Program-made: the position numbers and the translations under genes
The notes under the pieces: generated by a model
The model's input: only the letters and a program-made list of their open reading frames with translations
What the model was told of the DNA's origin: nothing
Databases searched by the model: none
DNA from: Dryocola sp031988645
GTDB lineage: Bacteria; Pseudomonadota; Gammaproteobacteria; Enterobacterales; Enterobacteriaceae
Direction: 5' to 3'
Length of the DNA stretch: 64,000 nucleotides
Assembly: GCF_051307045.1 (NCBI RefSeq)
Contig: NZ_CP150452.1
Location: forward strand, 2,170,001 to 2,234,000
In this document: in pieces, positions 9,617 through 17,464 of the stretch
Position numbering within the stretch: the first letter of the stretch is position 1
How the letters are laid out: every line of letters begins with the position of its first letter

Positions 9617-9832
9617 TCATTTATCGCCGGATAAGGCGTTTATTACGCTACTCATTGCCTGGGTTGTTAATTCGGAGCGTTTGATTTTTTGATTCGCCAG
9701 CGAGGTGCGCAATACGCCAGCGATAACAATATGTTTGGGTTCCTGGCCCAGATCGCGCATCTCCAGCACCACCTTGCCTACCACGCGGCACATTTCCTGG
9801 TACAGCTCTTCATCTTTGGTCTGGTTTCCCAT
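9617..9832 (-). CDS. fumD: FumD (YdhZ) family small protein
   Basis: A 71-residue cytoplasmic protein whose core (YQEMCRVVGKVVLEMRDLGQ, then EPKHIVIAGVLRT) matches E. coli YdhZ, named FumD, almost residue for residue. FumD was reported to have fumarase activity, but it resembles neither class I nor class II fumarases, so the enzymatic role should be read with care. It is transcribed on the minus strand upstream of dbpA, separated by 82 bp, and may be co-transcribed with the 65-residue gene further upstream. Confidence 0.8.
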   Translation of the reverse strand: MGNQTKDEELYQEMCRVVGKVVLEMRDLGQEPKHIVIAGVLRTSLANQKIKRSELTTQAMSSVINALSGDK

Positions 9833-9902
9833 GCTCGCTCCATTTTTAAATTCGCCTGACAGGATAGCATCATGCCGGCGGGGATTTCAGCCGGGCCCTC
9901 TT

Positions 9903-10100
9903 TTATTGCCCCCGCATCACAATCTTCGCCGCTTCGTGACTTATTATGCTTCCCAGCCCATCGCCGATTATTTTTCCCTGCCGGCGCAGCTCATCAATGA
10001 GGTTGTCGCGATTGATTATGGTTCCTTCGGCTATCAGGCTGACCACCGCGGCCCCAATGGCGCAGCCTATCAGCTGCGCACGTTCTTCATCCTGGCTCAT
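9903..10100 (-). CDS. Small helical protein, possibly YmgB/AriR-like
   Basis: A 65-residue protein of two or three predicted helices. The pattern LIGCAIGAAVVSLIAEG followed by NRDNLIDEL recalls the YmgB/AriR/YcgZ family of small stress and biofilm regulators (hydrophobic helix, Gly, then an asparagine-rich turn and a second helix). That match rests on the pattern only and not on clear identity. It has no signal peptide. The neighbours fumD and ymdF are also small soluble proteins. Family membership is tentative. Confidence 0.5.
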   Translation of the reverse strand: MSQDEERAQLIGCAIGAAVVSLIAEGTIINRDNLIDELRRQGKIIGDGLGSIISHEAAKIVMRGQ

Positions 10101-10155
10101 TCACCTGCTCTCTTTTTAATGCCCCTAGAAAAACTAGCACAATTTTTTAAGCGCG

Positions 10156-10360
10156 CCATGGCACAAGGCTATGAGCTTAGGCGAACGGCGGGAAGCGGGC
10201 CAGGGTAACCGGCCGGTTGCTTTGCGGGACGAGCCCGAACGTATCATTGGGTTTGCTGGCATCTGCGTGCGCACTCTCAACGGCGCGCTGACCAATAATC
10301 TGGGCTATAGATTTTCAACCGACGTCTGGGGGAAAGGAATTGCATGCCTGGCAAAAAGAA
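10156..10360 (+). pseudogene. Remnant of a GNAT (RimJ/RimL-type) acetyltransferase
   Basis: Within a longer open frame, only the middle looks like protein: DEPERIIGFAGICVRTLNG followed by NNLGYRFSTDVWGKGIA. This is the acetyl-CoA-binding core of RimJ/RimL-type N-acetyltransferases, including the NLGYR...WGKG turn. The N-terminal third is missing, and everything after WGKGIA is unrelated and shaded by a minus-strand gene. It is a gene fragment and not a working enzyme. Boundaries are approximate. Confidence 0.55.
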
Positions 10361-10446
10361 ACAGCAGACGATCATCCGACATAGTCAGATCCGCAACGGT
10401 TTCTGACGCAAAAGCGGGCATTGCCTTTTTTACAGCTGAGCGAAAG

Positions 10447-10472
10447 CAAAAGGGCTACCCGCCAGGTAGCCC
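10447..10472 (-). terminator. Terminator of the small minus-strand gene
   Basis: Arms GGGCTACC (10452-10459) and GGTAGCCC (10465-10472) enclose a five-base loop. On the minus strand the stem is followed by TTTTGCTTT. It lies 12 bp past the stop of the 71-residue minus-strand frame, which supports that frame being a gene. Confidence 0.75.
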
Positions 10473-10484
10473 CTCAAAACTCGT

Positions 10485-10700
10485 TTATGGTGGAAGAGTG
10501 AGATGCTCCGCCCCCGGCGGCTCGTTAGCGAGTTTATCCACAGGGGATGCGCTTTTTGCTGTAAAAGCCTTGAGCAGCAGCTCGTCAATAACGGCTGAGG
10601 CCGTCAAAATAACTTTTTTATCAATAACAAACAGTTCACGCTCGTCTTTTACAAGCAGTTTCAAATAGGCCGAAAAATTCTTGTATTTGTCCATGTCCAT
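10485..10700 (-). CDS. Hypothetical 71-residue protein
   Basis: Small open frame read leftward. The first 45 residues look like an amphipathic helical domain (YKNFSAYLKLLVKDERELFV). The tail is Pro-rich (EPPGAEHLTLPP). I do not recognise the family. Support comes from a GGAG ribosome-site-like stretch before the ATG and from a strong terminator just behind the stop. A second ATG two codons downstream is an alternative start. Confidence 0.5.
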   Translation of the reverse strand: MDMDKYKNFSAYLKLLVKDERELFVIDKKVILTASAVIDELLLKAFTAKSASPVDKLANEPPGAEHLTLPP

Positions 10701-11306
10701 GCCTGGCGCTCCCGAAAAAAGCCCACACAGATAATAGACCTACCGGATAGCCTCACACAGGATGGTTATCTCTATTGCTGCGATAACTAACCGCAGGTTC
10801 ACCAGAGCCGGAGGCTATCGGTAACAGGATGGCTGGCTTAAACGTAACGGATTTTTTGCTGGCCGCACGCCTGTACCGGGATAAAAGCTAAAGCTCCTTG
10901 CCCTGTCAATGGGTTAAGCGCCCTTAAATTCACTACTCATTAAAAACGCACAAAAATATCAAATAATTAATCCTTGTCGCCAAAAAAATATTTTCACAAA
11001 GAAAAACAGCCGCTGCGTTTATTTATCCTTAACGAAGCGGCAAAATATTAAAAAGCAATAACCCTTTCATCTTCAACAAAATAAAATCAAAAAAAGGGTT
11101 AAGAGAAACCGCGGGTAAAAAATCATCCTGTTACAAGTAAACAATTTAATTCACATTTGCAACATATCGCAACCGGCGCAAAGCGCGACGCAAGATAAAT
11201 AAACTTGCAGACCCCGGCGCAGGCGCTATATTTAATGACGCGGCAGCAATTTTTCATTATTTAAAGCTGCTTAATGTGAAATTTACAACTTAACGAAGAG
11301 GTTTAT
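10701..11306. other. 606-bp intergenic region upstream of ymdF
   Basis: No convincing gene. The left part holds an imperfect inverted repeat around GATAGCCTC (about 10745) and GAGGCTATC (about 10812). The centre and right are AT-rich. A stem with one mismatch (CCGCTGCGTT near 11010, AACGAAGCGG near 11032) lies in the middle. The last 100 bp hold the probable ymdF promoter. The AT content and length suggest a regulatory region or old insertion scar. Confidence 0.5.
11205..11232 (+). promoter_or_regulatory. Probable ymdF promoter
   Basis: TTGCAG (11205-11210) and TATATT (11227-11232) are separated by 16 bp, with GC just before the -10 (GCTATATTTAA), a form tolerated by RpoS holoenzyme. It is 74 bp upstream of the ymdF ATG. 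This is a pattern match only. Confidence 0.4.
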
Positions 11307-11483
11307 ATGGCCGAACATCGTGGTGGTTCAGGTAATTTCTCAGAAGACCGTGAAAAAGCTTCTGACGCTGGTAAAAAAGGCGGTCAGCACGGCGGCGGGA
11401 ACTTTAAAAACGATCCCGAACGCGCCTCAGAGGCTGGCAAAAAAGGCGGTGAAAACAGCCATGGCGGCGGACGCAAGTCATAG
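11307..11483 (+). CDS. ymdF: YmdF, KGG-repeat stress protein
   Basis: A 58-residue, highly hydrophilic protein made of two tandem KGG units. The first runs GGSGNFSEDREKASDAGKKG and the second GGNFKNDPERASEAGKKG. This is the stress-induced KGG/con-10 family (B. subtilis GsiB, E. coli YmdF and YciG), whose members are intrinsically disordered and accumulate in general stress or stationary phase. The ribosome site AACGAAGAGG precedes the ATG. A long AT-rich leader with its own promoter suggests independent expression. The molecular function of the family is unsettled. Confidence 0.88.
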   Translation: MAEHRGGSGNFSEDREKASDAGKKGGQHGGGNFKNDPERASEAGKKGGENSHGGGRKS

Positions 11484-11765
11484 CAAGCCCGCCGTTTAAA
11501 GAGTCAAGATTAGTTTAATAGCCTTTCCTGTCATTATTCTGCGGGAGAGGCTTTATATTATTTGTTCTATGGTTATCGATATTCAGTTTAATAATTATCA
11601 GTTCCCCTTCCTTTAATCGGCCAGCAAAATACGCCGGTTGATAAACCGCCCCAGCCGATAAAAAGGCTAAATATTCGTCTGATTAACTCATAAATATTGA
11701 GCCAGCCCTCATTTTCCGGCAGGCAGCAGGAATAGTGTATGAGCAGTTTTCACGAGGACAGGTCC
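11484..11765. other. Intergenic region between ymdF and the orphan IIB gene
   Basis: AT-rich, with no gene visible. A weak stem (AGCCTTTCC near 11520 with GGGAGAGGCT near 11543, followed by TTATATT) may end ymdF. The rest presumably holds the promoter of the downstream gene. Confidence 0.4.
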
Positions 11766-12101
11766 ATGAAAAAACTACTCATATGTTGTCTGTTCGGCAA
11801 TACCGCTAACGCGCTGGCAAAAAAGATGCAAAAAGCCGCCAATGAACATGGTTATCAGATGCTCATAAGCGCGGTAGGGTTAGATAACTTCGCAAGCGTC
11901 GCGCCGGCATTTGACTGCTTTCTGGTCGCGCCGCACGTTCAGTACAAGCTGGATGAACTTAAACAGGAGATTGGCGAGGCGCGTCCCATCGCTATTATCG
12001 AAAGCTACCCCTTCGCCTCGTTAGATGGAGAAAAGGTTTTACAGACCGCACTCAAGCAGATGCCTGAGCTGCTGAGCGAGATGAAAAGCAAAACAGACTA
12101 A
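11766..12101 (+). CDS. Orphan PTS IIB-like protein, lactose/cellobiose family
   Basis: A 111-residue Rossmann-like protein. The start at 11766 follows GAGGACAGG. An in-frame ATG 27 bp upstream lacks the conserved beginning. The fold marks are MKKLLICCLFGNTAN, with C8 at the phospho-cysteine position, and DCFLVAPHVQYKLDEL, the LLGPQVQFEL-type loop of IIB domains. The usual Cys-Ala-Ala-Gly-Met-Ser-Thr loop is replaced by Cys-Leu-Phe-Gly-Asn-Thr-Ala. No IIA, IIC or sugar hydrolase is adjacent, so it may accept phosphate from another PTS or act as a regulator. A true IIB paralogue lies at 59813. Confidence 0.75.
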   Translation: MKKLLICCLFGNTANALAKKMQKAANEHGYQMLISAVGLDNFASVAPAFDCFLVAPHVQYKLDELKQEIGEARPIAIIESYPFASLDGEKVLQTALKQMPELLSEMKSKTD

Positions 12102-12112
12102 TGCGTAAACGT

Positions 12113-12140
12113 AAAAAGGCCACATCCGGTGGCCTTTTTT
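12113..12140 (+). terminator. Rho-independent terminator of the orphan IIB gene
   Basis: Arms AAAAAGGCCAC (12113-12123) and GTGGCCTTTTT (12129-12139) enclose the loop ATCCG and end in a T-run. It marks the boundary between backbone and prophage debris. Confidence 0.9.
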
Positions 12141-12158
12141 CATGCATGCCAACGATAT

Positions 12159-12634
12159 TTAACGAGTCATAGCCTGACGCACGCGTTTATAGCTTCCCTT
12201 GCTAGCTAAGTTGTCGTTATAGATCCGATGGTGATGGCGATGGCTCGGCGTTGTGCCTGGCGCTGCCAGTAGCTGGTCAGGCGACCGGCCACGAACTCCA
12301 GCGGATCCTGATTGGCGATGTTCTTCACCAGGTTCATCGCGTTCCAACCTTCGTTCAGGTACGCGGCGCGCGCCTGCATGCTGGCGGAGGTGACGGACAG
12401 CGGCACAGCGATGTCGGTATACACGTCGTTCGAGTAGTTCGGCTCGATAGACGCATCCAGATCAACCCACCACGGGATCGTAAAGGTGTTGGACGGTGAA
12501 GCCAGCAGTGTGGACATGTCGCTGTTGTTAGTCAGGATGACCGACTCAAAGAACGCGGTACGCTCGGCGGTATTCACCTGCATATAGTCGCGCAGCTCGT
12601 CGCGGAATACGACGTCAGAAAGAATGGTTGGCAT
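12159..12634 (-). pseudogene. Phage major capsid protein, truncated and frameshifted
   Basis: The first 135 residues read as a phage coat protein start (MPTILSDVVFRDELRDYMQV; later SPSNTFTIPWWVDLD and EPNYSNDVYTDIAVP). After QRRAIAITIG the frame slips: GGATCTATAACGAC reads as IYND only with one extra G before it. About 17 further residues follow before a stop at 12159, and their C-terminal part (GSYKRVRQAMTR) may not belong to the capsid. Coat proteins of this type have over 300 residues, so more than half is missing. It lies directly behind the scaffold-like gene, the usual head-module order. Confidence 0.8.
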
Positions 12635-12645
12635 TGCTTAAATCC

Positions 12646-13262
12646 TTATTTAGATGCCTCATGCGCCGCTTTGAGGCGGGCATGCTCGGCGGGGTTATTT
12701 CGGCGAAGCTCAACGCGCTCCATGCCGGTTAGTTGCTCCCATGTTTTGGTAACCCGGTCACCACTTTTCGGCGCGGCCCGCCGCCGGCCTGACTACCGCA
12801 CACGAGGGATGCGTAACGCGAAGCGTTTTCAAACTCTTTCTGAAGATCGGCGATACTGCTAACGGTGAGATTCCCTGAATCGTCCGTTACGCGTACCTGC
12901 CCTTCTGCCACCTTCAGGCGCCGGGCGATAAAGTCTTTCAGGATATCGGCGTTGTCGCCGTCAGCGATGGCCGTTGCAATGCGCGTGGCTGCGAGGTTGA
13001 TATCGCGCTGCTCAATGCTGCGCTGCAGGTCAGCGCGACCCTGACGCTGACGCTCGAGCTCGGCCTGACGGCGGCGTTCCTGCTCCGCCTTCTTCTCGGC
13101 CAGCAGTCCGTCGCGCTGGCGCTTCAGGCCTGATACATCTTCCTGCTGAGGTAACCCCTCGATCTGGCAGATATAAACATCGCCCTGCAGCGCGTACAGC
13201 GCCTGTTTAGCCTCATCGAGCTGAGCGTATTCCTCAGCGGTAAGCTGATACTTAAGTGGCAT
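12646..13262 (-). pseudogene. Phage head scaffold-like protein, frameshifted near its C-terminus
   Basis: The frame from 13262 starts MPLKYQLTAEEYAQLDEAKQ. It contains a long charged coiled coil (about residues 45-90), followed by a small conserved domain (GQVRVTDDSGNLTVSSIADL). These proteins lie just before the coat gene in many phages, and a scaffold role is inferred from that position. At about 12775 the frame is lost. The correct tail (PKSGDRVTKTWEQLTGMERV and on to HEASK, stop 12646) continues in another frame and needs one added base, giving 205 residues. The break is again next to a GGCCC run, but with a base lacking. Confidence 0.7.
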
Positions 13263-13347
13263 ACATTCTCCTGATGGATGTGGGCTGGCCCGGCCAGCTA
13301 GATAGATGTAAATTTATGAAGAAAATTAACGCATAAGGATTAAAAGC

Positions 13348-13881
13348 ATGTCTTCTGGTCAAACAAATAACGGATGGGCTACTTTCTTTGGTGCATTAAC
13401 AGGTGCCTTAGCTGCAATAAGTGGTGGCACATTAGCTGCTTATATAACAAGTAATCAGGCTGCAGAATCTGCTGACAAAGCTGCTGCAATCCAGATTCGC
13501 TCTTTGTGTATTCAATCTATTGCATCACAAGAGCAGAACCTCAGGTCTAACGCCGCCATCTTCTTAGGTAGTCTTGGTGCTTTTCGTAATTTAGTGGCTC
13601 ACCCTCATCTATATAAAAATGAGGACTTCACAAAAAATATGGATTCCATAGTCGTGAACGGCTTACAGACCAGCGCTTACACAAGCACAGCCCTTTCAGA
13701 CATAACAATTAAATTGTCTGAAAGCGTCAGGAAAATAAGCGAAGAAGGAAATATTTCTAATGAAGATGCGACGATCAAAGCTAATTCATTCAATCATTTT
13801 AGCGAAGCATGGTTAAAGCAATATCGCCTTGATTTAGAAGAATTAAAAAAAGAAAGAGAATTATGCAACGAAACTAGCTAA
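13348..13881 (+). CDS. Hypothetical protein with one N-terminal membrane helix
   Basis: A 177-residue protein read on the plus strand against the phage head genes. Residues about 9-34 form a glycine- and alanine-rich membrane segment (WATFFGALTGALAAISGGTL). The rest is soluble and probably helical, with two cysteine-containing stretches and a charged tail (LEELKKERELCNETS). Base composition is more AT-rich than the head genes beside it. It separates the minor head gene from the scaffold gene, so it is a moron-like or later insertion. I do not recognise a family. Its frame overlaps the remnant next to it by 8 bp. Confidence 0.65.
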   Translation: MSSGQTNNGWATFFGALTGALAAISGGTLAAYITSNQAAESADKAAAIQIRSLCIQSIASQEQNLRSNAAIFLGSLGAFRNLVAHPHLYKNEDFTKNMDSIVVNGLQTSAYTSTALSDITIKLSESVRKISEEGNISNEDATIKANSFNHFSEAWLKQYRLDLEELKKERELCNETS

Positions 13882-14329
13882 AGGCCTGTAGTTCGAGTTC
13901 TTTCAATTTCTTAAGGCTGTACTGCTCTCCAGACTCTCCGTCAACGAAGCGGTCAAGTGTCAAACAACCTTTTGAAAATAACCTGTAGCGCGCTGGGGCC
14001 GAACACCTCCTTCTGGAATGCTGTGGGCTGCCGCGCCAGCCACTCGCCGTAAGTGGTTTTGCTGCTGACCTGCTGCGTACCATCCGGACCGACCGCCGGG
14101 CGCCCTGCTTTTCGTGTGATACGCCCAGCGACGTTAACCGCCGAACGATCTGGCGCTGCGTTTCACCGAGCGAGTGGCCTATGCCAATCTCGCTGATGAT
14201 GTCCGCAATTTTCTTGTCGCCGAACTGCGTCAGCGCGCTCGCTGCGCCATGGTGTTCTCCGTGGCACGAATAGCCGGGTGTCAGTTGTTCAGGCTGACAT
14301 CCGGATGAGGACAGATAATAATAAATCAC
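13874..14329 (-). pseudogene. Phage minor head protein (Mu gpF/SPP1 gp7-like), multiply frameshifted remnant
   Basis: The open frame joins unrelated pieces. Its end, GCLTLDRFVDGESGEQYSL, matches the C-terminal motif of phage head-morphogenesis proteins. A second frame of the same strand, between about 13975 and 14100, reads SKTTYGEWLARQPTAFQKEV and then FGPSALQVIFKR, which sits immediately before that motif in the family. The front part (DIISEIGIGHSLGETQRQIV) may be the preceding helix region. The order minor head, scaffold, coat on the minus strand is the normal head-module order, interrupted by the plus-strand gene. Confidence 0.65.
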
Positions 14330-14401
14330 CGAAACACTTAAAGATTCCCATTAAGGGTTCAAAACATTAAGAAAAATTTATATTTTCAATATATATTTCA
14401 T

Positions 14402-16340
14402 TCATTTCTTATACCTTTCCATAAATGTAGTACGTTTTTTGGTTATTTTATTATATTCATCTTTAAAATAAACCCTACAAAAGTCATTAATCTTTATCCT
14501 AATATTACTCCTAATTTCTTGTTTTTCACCTTCGCTAAGGTTTTTAAAGTAAACCACAATTGGCATTTTCTCAAACTTATTTTTAGTCATTAAATAATTA
14601 ATAGTGGATTTAGAAATGGCAATTTTGTTTATCAAATCACTTATATAATCATCTTTTAAGTTAATAGAGAACACATTAAATATAGGTAAAAACTCCGAAG
14701 TTGGACCAATTATTACCCTTCCATCTTTCTTGCTGGCTTTTGTAATATGCTCAATACCCATATCTCGAACATCGCCAAATTTACCTTTAGGCATAAATGC
14801 TATAAATGTATCTTTAAATTGATGATCAATATAATTATCCAATGCTTCATTGCTAGCAATAATATCCCCGCCTTGCACTTCAAAATTAAGAGATTCGCAA
14901 TATGGCTTTAATATATAATTAATTGAATCTGTTTTATCAATTTTTGTTAGAAAATCAATAGCACTTAACATAATCTCTGAATCCAATAAACTCCTTGTGA
15001 TTATTTGACAATATTCTAACTTGGCATTATTGCTCGAGGGTTGATTTTTTATAAACTCAGCGGCATGGAATTCTTGTATTGATTTATGACTATATATATA
15101 ACTATCATCCGAGTCTTTAGCTATAAGGGATGTAATATCAATTAAATCATGCATAAAATCATTAGCATATTTCCTTTGAGATACGCCCCTTTTGATAAAT
15201 TCAGGATCAACTAATTCCATTGCTTCCATCAGTTTATCTTCTAATTGTTTCTCACTGAACGAAGTGATTTCATCGAATAGGCTCACAAAACATAGTGCGC
15301 AAAAGAAGTCGTATGATACTGTTCTTGTTATATCTTTTATTCTCTTATCTCTGTCGAGAAATCTTTTTGCTTTATCATGGGTTTCATACATAACATCGAA
15401 GATGCTTTTATAAAAATCTATTGTATCATTCGGGATGATATTCATAAATGGGAAGCATTTAATAAATAGCACCACTAAAATAGGAGTATTTAATGAATCC
15501 GCAAACCTTCTATTTAATGACAACGATCTTTCAACTGCCTTTATATCTAAATTAACACCACTTTTCTTTACAATCTCTAAAATATCGGAAAAATCTAAAG
15601 ACGATACTTTATATTGAATAATACCGGCAGTGTCACAAATTTTAGTATCAGGTCTCGATGTGGTTATTAACTGAAGAGAAAAATCCTCATTTAATTTCAT
15701 AACCTCCTTGAGTATCCCATCCCTTTTTGCTATAGGTAACTCATCAAAACCATCTAAAAAAACAATGATTTTTTCAGATTTTAATAATGCATCCATTTTC
15801 TTTTCATCTAATGAAAGTCCGATGCGCTCCATTAAGTTTAATAATTCAGATTTAATACTTTCATGTTGAATGGTGCTAAGATTCAAAAAAAATGGTAATT
15901 TTTCGCCGTGCTCAATATGATTTATTAGAATCTTTCTCAATATTGTGCTCTTGCCTTGGGCCTGCTGTTCCTGATATGTTGGTTATGTTTTTATCATTAA
16001 TGAAAAAATCATCATTGATTAATACCATTTTAGATTCCGAGTCTTTCACAACTTTCTTTATTTTTATAGGGTGATAAATATCACTTAGATTTTTCTTTTG
16101 CTCAGGATCTAATATCGTATATGAAAAAAGGTACTTTGAAATGCAAATATCAATATATTTTAAATATGTCTTATCATTGTCAACTATATCATTGTAAATG
16201 GATTTACCTATTTCACTTCCATGTTTCCATTTCTGTTCTTTAATTTTTTTTACAAGGAGGTCTAGTGCGTTTTTAGTACCATGATTGATAACTGCCTTAC
16301 CGACCAAAGCCATCGAAGATGTTACAACTGTCTCTAGCAT
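14402..16340 (-). pseudogene. NACHT-domain STAND NTPase (bNACHT-like), frameshifted in Walker A as read
   Basis: The two frames join into one protein of 645 residues if one extra base is removed at 15958-15962. The Walker A loop then reads GTAGQGKST (about 124-132). The NACHT signatures follow: IIVFLDGFDELP (Walker B with the extra acidic residue) and TTSRPD (sensor 1). Residues 1-110 are a helical N-terminal domain (YLKYIDICISKYLFSY). About 400 residues after the NTPase carry no obvious repeats. Short bacterial NACHT proteins of this kind are anti-phage defence NTPases. The gene is strikingly AT-rich against its surroundings and sits inside a prophage, both typical of defence cargo. The break lies in a GGCC run and may be a sequencing error. 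Confidence 0.8.
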
Positions 16341-16505
16341 CTTTATAAATCCTTTTAGGTTATAAGATTAACTCTTGACGATTTAAAATTTAATATGCCA
16401 TATACTTATCGTTGCCTAAAGAAACCATAAGTGCATTAAACGATAGTATATCTTAGAAACTTTTTGAACTTCCAATGTTTTAATCCATGCTTATGCGCGA
16501 ATCTG

Positions 16506-16637
16506 CTATACGCTGGCTCTGCTCTGAAACTCAATAAGCTGCGCCTGAATCTCATCTAGCGCGACGACGTCATCATCAAGACATTTCGCCAGTTCGTGGC
16601 CTGCTCTCACCAGTTCTCGATTATGTTCGTTGTTCAT
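16506..16637 (-). CDS. Small prophage protein, 43 residues
   Basis: A short frame starting MNNEHNRELVRAGHELAKCL, with a GGGAG ribosome site nine bases ahead of the ATG. The sequence is acidic and helical (DDDVVALDEIQAQLIEF). Short proteins with this beginning are common in the early regions of lambdoid phages. No function is known to me. It lies between the NACHT gene and the helicase remnant on the same strand. Confidence 0.5.
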   Translation of the reverse strand: MNNEHNRELVRAGHELAKCLDDDVVALDEIQAQLIEFQSRASV

Positions 16638-16686
16638 GGACGTGTGCTCCCGAAAATTTTATTTTCACTGTTCATCTGCGACTTCC

Positions 16687-17105
16687 TCACACGTCAGCGC
16701 CGGAGGCGTAACGGCGGCTTGGCTGTTTAGTGGTTGCGCTCTGCCGCGATGCATTGCACGCCTGCGTCTGATCGCATGGCGAAAAGTGGCCGTGCGTGAA
16801 TTTCTGGTAGACGGTGCCCAAGGTGCCGAACCGGTTTTTCGTCACGATAATTTCCGCGAATGGCGCAGTCGGTGAGTCTTCGTTGTAGACCACATCCCAG
16901 TAGAGCATGATTACCATGTCCTGTCTGAGTCGCGCAGATCAGAGTTATTGGGACGTTTGTTAGGACGCAGCTCGACCTGCAGGGACAGCGGGAACAAGTA
17001 CTGGCATGCTGATCTCTTTAGCTAGGCGTTTCAGGTTACCGGATACATGCTCCACGGTCAGGTCATGCCAATATCAATCAAGGTCAGGTAGTCGTGATAA
17101 TCAGC
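16687..17105 (-). pseudogene. Phage DnaB-type replicative helicase, C-terminal remnant
   Basis: Three pieces in order on the minus strand match the RecA-like C-terminal domain of DnaB helicases: DYLTLIDIG (about 17080), GNLKRLAKEISMPVL (about 17040-17000), and NSDLRDS then VIMLYWDVVYNEDSPTAPFA and EIIVTKNRFGTLGTV (16950-16780). The pieces are in different frames, and the few residues normally between SDLR and the metal-linked strand are deleted. The N-terminal half of the gene is gone. It is a dead replication gene of the prophage. Confidence 0.75.
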
Positions 17106-17116
17106 GAGAGGCCTAG

Positions 17117-17419
17117 ATGTTGCACTTTGTTTTCATGCCGCGGGTACGTAAAGGAGTACAGGCTCCGCACTATGCGCTGTCGTCCATTGGCGCCCGCTGG
17201 AACGCAGCTGTAAAACGTGCTGGCATTCGCCGCCGTAATCCGTACCATACGCGGCATACTTATGCGTACTGGATGTTATCAGCCGGGGCGAACCCATCAT
17301 TCATAGCCGAACAGATGGGACATGAAAACGCCCGGATGGTCTACGACATTTACTCAAAGTGGATTCAGGACCTCAGCGGCGACCAGATCAACATGCTCAA
17401 CGAGAAACTCGCATTGTAG
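17117..17419 (+). pseudogene. Phage tyrosine integrase, C-terminal fragment (IntR-like)
   Basis: About 100 residues of the catalytic domain of a tyrosine recombinase. NPYHTRHTYAYWMLSAG carries the conserved His-x-x-Arg, EQMGHENARMVYDIY holds the second His box, and the nucleophile is the Tyr of VYDIYSKW. The N-terminal DNA-binding half and the first catalytic Arg region are missing, so it cannot recombine alone. It ends 45 bp before the ttcA start, where the integrase gene of Rac-type prophages lies. Confidence 0.8.
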
Positions 17420-17464
17420 GCTTTGCCCCTATAGTGTCCCCGAAAGAACAAACGACAAAAATAT

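Noticed and set aside
10171..10668. A 165-codon open plus-strand frame
   Set aside because: Only its first third resembles an acetyltransferase. The rest runs antisense through a terminator and the minus-strand small gene, so it is not one protein.
12775..12780. Scaffold-gene break counted as a sixth GGCC insertion
   Set aside because: It needs one base added and not removed, and it lies in a dead prophage where true decay is expected. I left it out of the set of five.
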